NCBI RefSeq assembly: GCF_051014685.1
Contig: NW_027479291.1
Location: 62,001 to 126,000 of the forward strand
Direction of reading: 5' to 3'
DNA length: 64,000 nucleotides
Origin: Ptiloglossa arizonensis
Lineage: Eukaryota > Arthropoda > Insecta > Hymenoptera > Colletidae
Positions 23,843 to 34,427 of this stretch are shown here, piece after piece. Each line of letters starts with the position of its first letter. The stretch's first letter is position 1. The notes beneath the pieces were generated by a model. The model did no database searches, was not told the origin of the DNA, and saw only the letters and a program-made list of their open reading frames with translations. Made by a program: the position numbers and the translations under genes.

Positions 23843-26498
23843 TCTCCAAACTGCCATATCTCGCGAACGGATTGATCAATCCGCAAAATTTCTGTTGCAT
23901 CTGAAAGTAGAAACTCGCCCGATTACAAAGGTATGCGTACTTTTCCCCTAGGCCGTTCTAGTTACTCGTTTCGAGCATCAGAACTGCGAAAATTTTGAGT
24001 TTCTCAAGCGTTTCTTACCTCCAAACTACCATATCTCGCGAACGGATTGACCAATCCGCAAAATTTCTGTTGCATCTGAAAGTAGAAACTAGCCCGATTA
24101 CAACGGTAGGTGTAGTTTTCCCCTAGGCCGTTCTAGTTATTCGTATCGAGCATCAGAACTGCGAAAATTTTGAGTTTCTCAAGCGTTTCTTACCTCCAAA
24201 CTGCCATATCTCGCGAACGGATAGACCAATCCGCAAAATTTCTGTTGCATCTGAAAGTAGAAACTCGCCCGATTACAACGGTATGCGTACTTTTCCCCTA
24301 GGCCGTTCTAGTTACTCGTTTCGAGCATCAGAACTGCGAAAATTTTGAGTTTCTCAAGCGTTTCTTACCTCCAAACTACCATATCTCGCGAACGGATCGA
24401 CCAATCCGCAAAATTTCTGTTGCATCTGAAAGTAGAAACTCGCCCGATTACAACGGTATGCGTACTTTTCCCCTAGGCCGTTCTAGTTACTCGTTTCGAG
24501 CATCAGAACTGCGAAAATTTTGAGTTTCTCAAGCGTTTCTTATCTCCAAACTGCCATATCTCGCGAACGGATTGAGCAATCCGCAAAATTTCTGTTGCAT
24601 CTGAAAGTAGAAACTCGCCCGATTACAACGGTAGGTGTAGTTTTCCCCTAGGCCGTTCTAGTTATTCGTTTCGAGCATCAGAACTGCGAAAATTTTGAGT
24701 TTCTCAAGCGTTTCTTACCTCCAAACTGCCATATCGCGCGAACGGATAGACCAATCCGCAAAATTTCTGTTGCATCTGAAAGTAGAAACTCGCCCGATTA
24801 CAATGGTATGCGTACTTTTCCCCTAGGCCGTTCTAGTTATTCGTTTCGAGCATCAGAACTGCGAAAATTTTGAGTTTCTCAAGCGTTTCTTACCTCCAAA
24901 CTGCCATATCTCGCGAACGGATTGACCAATCCGCAAAATTTCTGTTGCATCTGAAAGTAGAAACTCGCCCGATTACAACGGTAGGTGTAGTTTTCCCCTA
25001 GGCCGTTCTAGTTATTCGTATCGAGCATCAGAACTGCGAAAATTTTGAGTTTCTCAAGCGTTTCTTACCTCCAAACTGCCATATCTCGCGAACGGATAGA
25101 CCAATCCGCAAAATTTCTGTTGCATCTGAAAGTAGAAACTCGCCCGATTACAACGGTATGCGTACTTTTCCCCTAGGCCGTTCTAGTTATTCGTTTCGAG
25201 CATCAGAACTGCGAAAATTTTGAGTTTCTCAAGCGTTTCTTACCTCCAAACTGCCATATCTCGCGAACGGATTGACCAATCCGCAAAATTTCTGTTGCAT
25301 CTGAAAGTAGAAACTCGCCCGATTACAACGGTATGCGTACTTTTCCCCTAGGCCGTTCTAGTTACTCGTTTCGAGCATCAGAACTGCGAAAATTTTGAGT
25401 TTCTTAAGCGTTTCTTATCTCCAAACTGGCATATCTCGCGAACGGATTGACCAATCCGCAAAATTTCTGTTGCATCTGAAAGTAGAAACTCGCCCGATTA
25501 CACCGGTATGCGTACTTTTCCCCTAGGCCGTTCTAGTTACTCGTTTCGAGCATCAGAACTGCGAAAATTTTGAGTTTCTCAAGCGTTTCTTACCTCCAAA
25601 CTACCATATCTCGCGAACGGTTCGACCAATCCGCAAAATTTCTGTTGCTTCTGAAAGTAGAAACTCGCCCGATTACAACGGTATGCGTACTTCTCCCCTA
25701 GGCCGTTGTAGTCATTCGTTTCGAGCATCAGAACTGCGAAAATTTTGAGTTTCTCAAGCGTTTCTTATCTCCAAACTGCCATATCTCGCGAACGGATTGA
25801 TCAATCCGCAAAATTTCTGTTGCATCTGAAAGTAGAAACTCGCCCGATTACAACGGTATTCGCACTTTTCCCCTAGCCCGTTCTAGTTATTCGTGTCGAG
25901 CATCAGAACTGCGAAAATTTTGAGTTTCTCAAGCGTTTCTTATCTCCAAACTGCCATATCTCGCGAACGGATTGATCAATCTGCAAAATTTCTGTTGCAT
26001 CTGAAAGTAGATATTCGCTCGATTACAACGGTATGCGCACTTTTCCCCTAGGCGGTTCTAGTTATTCGTTTCGAGCATCAGAACTGCGAAAATTTTGAGT
26101 TTCTCAAGCGATTCTTACCTCCAAACTGCCATATCTCGCGAACGGATTGACCAATCCGCAAAATTTCTGTTGCATCTGAAAGTAGAAACTAGCCCGATTA
26201 CAACGGTAGGTGTAGTTTTCCCCTAGGCCGTTCTAGTTATTCGTATCGAGCATCAGAACTGCGAAAATTTTGAGTTTCTCAAGCGTTTCTTACCTCCAAA
26301 CTGCCATATCTCGCGAACGGATAGACCAATCCGCAAAATTTCTGTTGCATCTAAAAGTAGAAACTCGCCCGATTACAACGGTATGCGTACTTTTCCCCTA
26401 GGCCGTTCTAGTTATTCGTGTCGAGCATCAGAACTGCGAAAATTTTGAGTTTCTCAAGCGTTTCTTACATCCAAACTACCATATCTCGCGAAAGGTTC

Positions 26499-29400
26499 GA
26501 CCAATCCGCAAAATTTCTGTTGCATCTGAGAGTAGAAACGCGCCCGATTACAACGGCATGTGTAGTTTTCCCCTAGGCCGTTCCAGGTATTCGTTTCGAG
26601 CATCAGAACTGCGAAAATTTTGAGTTTCTGAAGCGTTTCTTACTTCCAAACTGCCATATCTCGCGAACGGATTGACCAATCCGCAAAATTTCTGTTGCTT
26701 CTGAAAGTAGAAACTCGCCCGATTACAACGGTATGCGTACTTTTCCCCTAGGCCGTTCTAGTTACTCGTTTCGAGCATCAGAACTGCGAAAATTTTGAGT
26801 TTCTCAAGCGTTTCTTACCTCCAAACTGCCATATCTCGCGAACGGATTGACCAATCCGCAAAATTTCTGTTGCATCTGAAAGTAGGAACTCGCCCGATTA
26901 CAACGGTAGGTGTAGTTTTCCCCTAGGCCGTTCTAGTTATTCGTTTCGAGCATCAGAACTGCGAAAATTTTGAGTTTCTCAAGCGTTTCTTACCTCCAAA
27001 CTTGCATATCTCGCGAACGGATTGACCAATCCGCAAAATTTCTGTTGCTTCTGAAAGTAGAAACTCGCCCGATTACAACGGTATGCGTACTTCTCCCCTA
27101 GGCCGTTGTAGTCATTCGTTTCGAGCATCAGAACTGCGAAAATTTTGAGTTTCTCAAGCGTTTCTTACATCCAAACTGCCATATCTCGCGAACGGATTGA
27201 CCAATCCGCAAAATTTCTGTTGCATCTGAAAGTAGAAACTCGCCCGATTACAACGGTATGTGTAGTTTTCCCCTAGGCCGTTCTAGTTATTCGTTTCGAG
27301 CATCAGAACTGCGAAAATTTTGAGTTTCTCAAGCGTTTCTTACATCCAAACTGCCATATCTCGCGAACGGATTGACAAATCCGCAAAATTTCTGTTGCAT
27401 CTGAAAGCAGAAACTCGCCCGATTACAACGGTATGCGTACTTTTCCCCTAGGCCGTTCTAGTTATTTGTTTCGAGCATCAGAACTGCGAAAATTTTGAGT
27501 TTCTCAAGCGTTTCTTACATCCAAACTGCCATATCTCGCGAACGGATTGACCAATCCGCAAAATTTCTGTTGCATCTGAAAGCAGAAACTCGCCCGATTA
27601 CAACGGTATGCGTACTTTTCCCCTAGGCCGTTCTAGTTATTTGTTTCGAGCATCAGAACTGCGAAAATTTTGAGTTTCTCAAGCGTTTCTTACATCCAAA
27701 CTGCCATATCTCGCGAACGGATTGACCAATCCGCAAAATTTCTGTTGCATCTGAAAGCGGAAACTCGCCCGATTACAACGGTATGCGTACTTTTCCCCTA
27801 TGCCGTTCTAGTTACTCGTTTCGAGCATCAGAACTGCAAAAATTTTGAGTTTCTCATGCGTTTCTTACCTCCAAACTACCATATCTCGCGAACGGATTCA
27901 CCAATCCGCAAAATTTCTGTTGCTTCTGAAAGTAGAAACTCGCCCGATTACAACGGTATGCGTACTTCTCCCCTAGGCCGTTGTAGTCATTCGTTTCGAG
28001 CATCAGAACTGCGAAAATTTTGAGTTTCTCAAGCGTTTCTTATCTCCAAACTGCCATATCTCGCGAACGGATTGACCAATCCGCAAAATTTCTGTTGCAT
28101 CTGAAAGCAGAAACTCGCCCGATTACAACGGTATGCGTACTTTTCCCCTAGGCCGTTCTAGTTACTCGTTTCGAGCATCAGAACTGCGAAAATTTTCAGT
28201 TTCTCAAGCGTTTCTTATCTCCAAACTGCCATATCTCGCGAACGGATTGACCAATCCGCAAAATTTCTGTTGCATCTGAAAGTAGAAACTCGCCCGATTA
28301 CAAAGGTATGCGTACTTTTCCCCTATGCCGTTCTAGTTACTCGTTTCGAGCATCAGAACTGCGAAAATTTTGAGTTTCTCAAGCGTTTCTTACCTCCAAA
28401 CTGCCATATCTCGCGAACGGATAGACCAATCCACAAAATTTCTATTGCATCTGAAAGTAGAAACTCGCCCGATTACAACGGTGTGCGTACTTTTCCCCTA
28501 GGCCGTTCTAGTTATTCGTTTCGAGCATCAGAACTGCGAAAATTTTGAGTTTCTCAAGCGTTTCTTACCTCCAAACCACCATATCTCGCGAACGGATTGA
28601 CCAATCCGCAAAATTTCTGTTGCATCTGAAAGTAGAAACTCGCCCGATTACAACGGTATGCGTACTTTTCCCCTAGGCCGTTCTAGTTATTCGTTTCGAG
28701 CATCAGAACTGCGAAAATTTTGAGTTTCTCAAGCGTTTCTTACCTCCAAACTGCCATATCTCGCGAACGGATTGACCAATCCGCAAAATTTCTGTTGCAT
28801 CTGAAAGTAGAAACTCGCCCGATTACAACAGTATGCGTACTTTTCCCCTAGGCCGTTCTAGTTATTCGTTTCGAGCATCAGAACTGCGAAAATTTTGAGT
28901 TTCTCAAGCGTTTCTTACCTCCAAACTGCCATATCTCGCGAACGGATTGACCAATCCGCAAAATTTCTGTTGCATCTGAAAGTAGAAACTCGCCCGATTA
29001 CAACGGCATGCGTACTTTTCCCCTAGGCCGTTCTAGTTACTCGTTTCGAGCATCAGAACTGCGAAAATTTTGAGTTTCTCAAGCGTTTCTTACCTCCAAA
29101 CTGCCATATCTCGCGAACTGATTGACCAATCCGCAAAATTTCCGTTGCATCTGAAAGTAGAAACTCGCCCGATTACAACGGTATGCGTACTTTTCCCCTA
29201 GGCCGTTCTAGTTATTCGTTTCGAGCATCAGAACTGCGAAAATTTTGAGTTTCTCAAGCGTTTCTTACCTCCAAACTGCCATATCTCGCGAACGGATTGA
29301 CCAATCCGCAAAATTTCTGTTGCATCTGAATGTAGAAACTCGCCCGATTACAACGGTAGGTGTAGTTTTCCCCTAGGCCGTTCTAGTTATTCGTTTCGAG

Positions 29401-31014
29401 CATCAGAACTGCGAAAATTTTGAGTTTCTCAAGCGTTTCTTACCTCCAAACTTCCATATCTCGCGAACGGATAGACCAATCCGCAAAATTTCTGTTGCTT
29501 CTGAAAGTAGAAACTCGCCCGATTACAACGGTATGCGTACTTCTCCCCTAGGCCGTTGTAGTCATTCGTTTCGAGCATCAGAACTGTGAAAATTTTGAGT
29601 TTCTCAAGCGTTTCTTATCTCCAAACTGCCATATCTCGCGAACGGATTCACCAATCCGCAAAATTTCTGTTGCTTCTGAAAGTAGAAACTCGCCCGATTA
29701 CAACGGTATGCGTACTTTTCCCCTAGGCCGTTCTAGTTATTCGTTTCGAGCATCAGAACTGCGAAAATTTTGAGTTTCTCAAGCGTTTCTTACATCCAAA
29801 CTGCCATATCTCGCGAACGGATTGACCAATCCGCAAAATTTCTGTTGCATCTGAAAGTAGAAACTCGCCCGATTACAACGGTATGTGTAGTTTTCCCCTA
29901 GGCCGTTCTAGTTATTCGTTTCGAGCATCAGAACTGCGAAAATTTTGAGTTTCTCAAGCGTTTCTTACATCCAAACTGCCATATCTCGCGAACGGATTGA
30001 CAAATCCGCAAAATTTCTGTTGCATCTGAAAGCAGAAACTCGCCCGATTACAACGGTATGCGTACTTTTCCCCTAGGCCGTTCTAGTTATTTGTTTCGAG
30101 CACCAGAACTGCGAAAATTTTGAGTTTCTCAAGCGTTTCTTACATCCAAACTGCCATATCTCGCGAACGGATTGACCAATCCGCAAAATTTCTGTTGCAT
30201 CTGAAAGCAGAAACTCGCCCGATTACAACGGTATGCGTACTTTTCCCCTAGGCCGTTCTAGTTATTTGTTTCGAGCATCAGAACTGCGAAAATTTTGAGT
30301 TTCGCAAGCGTTTCTTACATCCAAACTGCCATATCTCGCGAACGGATTGACCAATCCGCAAAATTTCTGTTGCATCTGAAAGCAGAAACTCGCCCGATTA
30401 CAACGGTATGCGTACTTTTCCCCTATGCCGTTCTAGTTACTCGTTTCGAGCATCAGAACTGCAAAAATTTTGAGTTTCTCAAGCGTTTCTTACCTCCAAA
30501 CTACCATATCTCGCGAACGGATTCACCAATCCGCAAAATTTCTGTTGCTTCTGAAAGTAGAAACTCGCCCGATTACAACGGTATGCGTACTTCTCCCCTA
30601 GGCCGTTGTAGTCATTCGTTTCGAGCATCAGAACTGCGAAAATTTTGAGTTTCTCAAGCGTTTCTTATCTCCAAACTGCCATATCTCGCGAACGGATTGA
30701 CCAATCCGCAAAATTTCTGTTGCATCTGAAAGCAGAAACTCGCCCGATTACAACGGTATGCGTACTTTTCCCCTAGGCCGTTCTAGTTACTCGTTTCGAG
30801 CATCAGAACTGCGAAAATTTTCAGTTTCTCAAGGGTTTCTTATCTCCAAACTGCCATATCTCGCGAACGGATTGACCAATCCGCAAAATTTCTGTTGCAT
30901 CTGAAAGTAGAAACTCGCCCGATTACAAAGGTATGCGTACTTTTCCCCTATGCCGTTCTAGTTACTCGTTTCGAGCATCAGAACTGCGAAAATTTTGAGT
31001 TTCTCAAGCGTTTC
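26499..31014. repeat. Domain IV (type II monomers)
   Basis: This is the type II part of the second 71-monomer copy, with the same succession of TTACATCC, AGCAGAAAC, TTATTTG, CTATGCC and GATTCACC units as 14.07-18.59 kb, including the 2,625-bp spacing between the 27.67 and 30.295 kb clusters. No GATC palindrome was seen. Gene-free. Confidence 0.8.
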
Positions 31015-31543
31015 TTATTTCCAAACTGCCATATCTCGCGAACGGATTGACTAATCCGCAAAATTTCTGTTGCATCTGAAAGTAGAAACTCGCCCGATTA
31101 CAACGGTATGCGTACTTTTCCCCTAGGCCGTTCTAGTTATTCGTTTCGAGCATCAGAACTGCGAAAATTTTGAGTTTCTCAAGCGTTTCTTACCTCCAAA
31201 CTGCCATATCTCGCGAACGGATTGATCAATCCGCAAAATTTCTGTTGCATCTGAAAGTAGAAACTCGCCCGATTACAACGGTATGCGAACTTTTCCCCTA
31301 GGCGGTCCTAGTTATTCGTTTCGAGCATCAGAACTGCGAAAATTTTGAGTTTCTCAAGCGTTTCTTACCTCCAAACTACCATATCTCGCGAACGGATTCA
31401 CCAATCCGCAAAATTTCTGTTGCTTCTGAAAGTAGAAACTCGCCCGATTACAACGGTATGCGTACTTTTCCCCTAGGCCGTTCTAGTTATTCGTTTCGAG
31501 CATCAGAACTGCGAAAATTTTGAGTTTCTCAAGCGTTTCTTAC

Positions 31544-34427
31544 CTCCAAACTGCCATATCTCGCGAACGGATTGATCAATCCGCAAAATTTCTGTTGCAT
31601 CTGAAAGTAGAAACTCGCCCGATTACAACGGTATGCGAACTTTTCCCCTAGGCGGTCCTAGTTATTCGTTTCGAGCATCAGAACTGCGAAAATTTTGAGT
31701 TTCTCAAGCGTTTCTTATTTCCAAACTGCCATATCTCGCGGACGGATTGACCAATCCGCAAAATTTCTGTTGCATCTGAAAGTAGAAACTCGCCCGATTA
31801 CAACGGTATGCGTACTTCTCCCCTAGGCCGTTCTAGTTATTCGTTTCGAGCATCAGAACTGCGAAAATTTTGAGTTTCTCAAGCGTTTCTTACCTCTAAA
31901 CTGCCATATCTCGCGAACCGATTGACCAATCCGCAAAATTTCTGTTGCATCTGAAAGTAGAAACTCGCCCGATTACAACGGTGTGCGTACTTTTCCCCTA
32001 GGCCGTTCTAGTTACTCGTTTCGAGCATCAGAACTGCGAAAATTTTGAGTTTCTCAAGCGTTTCTTACCTCCAAACTACCATATCTCGCGAACGGTTCGA
32101 CCAATCCGCAAAATTTCTGTTGCTTCTGAAAGTAGAAACTCGCCCGATTACAACGGTATGCGTACTTCTCCCCTAGGCCGTTGTAGTCATTCGTTTCGAG
32201 CATCAGAACTGCGAAAATTTTGAGTTTCTCAAGCGTTTCTTACCTCCAAACTGCCATATCTCGCGAACGGATTGACCAATCCGCAAAATTTCTGTTGCAT
32301 CTGAAAGTAGAAACTCGCCCGATTACAACGGTATGCGTACTTTTCCCCTAGGCCGTTCTAGTTATTCGTTTCGAGCATCAGAACTGCGAAAATTTTGAGT
32401 TTCTCAAGCGTTTCTTACCTCCAAACTGCCATATCTCGCGAACGGATTGACCAATCCGCAATATTTCTGTTGCATCTGAAAGTAGAAACTCGCCCGATTA
32501 CAACGGTATGCGTACTTTTCCCCTAGGCCGTTCTAGTTACTCGTTTCGAGCATCAGAACTGCGAAAATTTTGAGTTTCTTAAGCGTTTCTTATCTCCAAA
32601 CTGGCATATCTCGCGAACGGATTGACCAATCCGCAAAATTTCTGTTGCATCTGAAAGTAGAAACTCGCCCGATTACACCGGTATGCGTACTTTTCCCCTA
32701 GGCTGTTCTAGTTACTCGTTTCGAGCATCAGAACTGCGAAAATTTTGAGTTTCTCAAGCGTTTCTTAAATCCAAACTACCATATCTCGCGAACGGTTCGA
32801 CCAATCCGCAAAATTTCTGTTGCTTCTGAAAGTAGAAACTCGCCCGATTACAACGGTATGCGCACTTTTCCCCTAGGCGTTTCTAGTTATTCGTTTCGCG
32901 CATCAGAACTGCGAAAATTTTGAGTTTCTCAAGTGTTTCTTATCTCCAAACTGCCATATCTCGCGAACGGATTGATCAATCCGCAAAATTTCTGTTGCAT
33001 CTGAAAGTAGAAACTCGCCCGATTACAAAGGTATGCGAACTTTTCCCCTAGGCGGTCCTAGTTATTCGTTTCGAGCATCAGAACTGCGAAAATTTTGAGT
33101 TTCTCAAGCGTTTCTTATTTCCAAACTGCCATATCTCGCGGACGGATTGACCAATCCGCAAAATTTCTGTTGCATCTGAAAGTAGAAACTCGCCCGATTA
33201 CAACGGTATGCGTACTTCTCCCCTAGGCCGTTCTAGTTATTCGTTTCGAGCATCAGAACTGCGAAAATTTTGAGTTTCTCAAGCGTTTCTTACCTCTAAA
33301 CTGCCATATCTCGCGAACCGATTGACCAATCCGCAAAATTTCTGTTGCATCTGAAAGTAGAAACTCGCCCGATTACAACGGTGTGCGTACTTTTCCCCTA
33401 GGCCGTTCTAGTTACTCGTTTCGAGCATCAGAACTGCGAAAATTTTGAGTTTCTCAAGCGTTTCTTACCTCCAAACTACCATATCTCGCGAACGGTTCGA
33501 CCAATCCGCAAAATTTCTGTTGCTTCTGAAAGTAGAAACTCGCCCGATTACAACGGTATGCGTACTTCTCCCCTAGGCCGTTGTAGTCATTCGTTTCGAG
33601 CATCAGAACTGCGAAAATTTTGAGTTTCTCAAGCGTTTCTTACCTCCAAACTGCCATATCTCGCGAACGGATTGACCAATCCGCAAAATTTCTGTTGCAT
33701 CTGAAAGTAGAAACTCGCCCGATTACAACGGTATGCGTACTTTTCCCCTAGGCCGTTCTAGTTATTCGTTTCGAGCATCAGAACTGCGAAAATTTTGAGT
33801 TTCTCAAGCGTTTCTTACCTCCAAACTGCCATATCTCGCGAACGGATTGACCAATCCGCAATATTTCTGTTGCATCTGAAAGTAGAAACTCGCCCGATTA
33901 CAACGGTATGCGTACTTTTCCCCTAGGCCGTTCTAGTTACTCGTTTCGAGCATCAGAACTGCGAAAATTTTGAGTTTCTTAAGCGTTTCTTATCTCCAAA
34001 CTGGCATATCTCGCGAACGGATTGACCAATCCGCAAAATTTCTGTTGCATCTGAAAGTAGAAACTCGCCCGATTACACCGGTATGCGTACTTTTCCCCTA
34101 GGCTGTTCTAGTTACTCGTTTCGAGCATCAGAACTGCGAAAATTTTGAGTTTCTCAAGCGTTTCTTAAATCCAAACTACCATATCTCGCGAACGGTTCGA
34201 CCAATCCGCAAAATTTCTGTTGCTTCTGAAAGTAGAAACTCGCCCGATTACAACGGTATGCGCACTTTTCCCCTAGGCGTTTCTAGTTATTCGTTTCGCG
34301 CATCAGAACTGCGAAAATTTTGAGTTTCTCAAGTGTTTCTTATCTCCAAACTGCCATATCTCGCGAACGGATTGATCAATCCGCAAAATTTCTGTTGCAT
34401 CTGAAAGTAGAAACTCGCCCGATTACA
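31544..34427. repeat. 8-monomer (1,400-bp) tandem duplication with chimeric junction monomer
   Basis: Bases 31544-32943 are repeated from 32944 to about 34427 at 1,400 bp. Markers are GCGGACGG (31738/33138), CCTCTAAAC (31893/33293), CCGCAATATT (32456/33856), CTTAAGCG (32578/33978) and TTAAATCC (32766/34166). The junction unit near 32944-33060 joins a GATC left half carrying CAAAGG to a right half with GCGAACTTTTCC and GGCGGTCC. The CAAAGG variant belongs to a different class (34771), so the exchange point probably lies inside this monomer. It exists only in the second 71-monomer copy and so arose after that duplication. Confidence 0.85.
32199..32373. repeat. Representative consensus-like monomer (175 bp)
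   Basis: This unit carries what looks like the majority base at every variable site: TACCTCC at 43-49, CTGCCA at 53-58, GGATTGACC at 71-79, GCATCTG at 99-105, TATGCGTACTTTTCC at 134-148 and CCGTTCTAGTTATTCG at 155-170. It has 77 G or C in 175 bp (44%), with 45 C against 32 G. It holds 13 CpG dinucleotides where about 8 would be expected from base composition. It has no long open frame on the strand shown, because 175 is not a multiple of 3 and the TAG in CCTAGG falls in frame in one phase. It is useful as a reference unit for variant positions. Confidence 0.9.

Larger units (their letters stand above)
18594..26498. repeat. Domain III (type I monomers)
   Basis: Returns to type I variants: GATC palindromes, GCGAACTTTTCC with GGCGGTCC tails, AACCG, TTCGACC, TTCGCGCATC, CTTAAGCG and TAGGTGTAG tails. 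It contains the 13-monomer tandem duplication at 19.3-23.8 kb and belongs to the 71-monomer unit. Unit order at its start resembles 2.4-3.5 kb. Gene-free. Confidence 0.8.
14074..26523. repeat. Source copy of a 71-monomer (12,425-bp) tandem duplication
   Basis: The left part, 14074-19817, matches 26499-32242 at an offset of exactly 12,425 bp (71 x 175). Rare variants that agree include CTGAGAGTAG with ACGGCATGTG and CCAGGTATT (14101/26526), AGTAGGAACT (14456/26881), CTCATGCG (15427/27852), CAACAGTATG (16402/28827), GAACTGATTGACC (16691/29116), GAGCACCAG (17672/30097), CTCAAGGG (18403/30828) and CCTCTAAAC (19468/31893). The right part, 22824-26523, matches 33674-37373 at 10,850 bp. The copies meet at 26499-26523, as expected for a direct tandem duplication. 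I found no mismatch at the markers checked in the left part, so the event looks recent. Confidence 0.88.
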
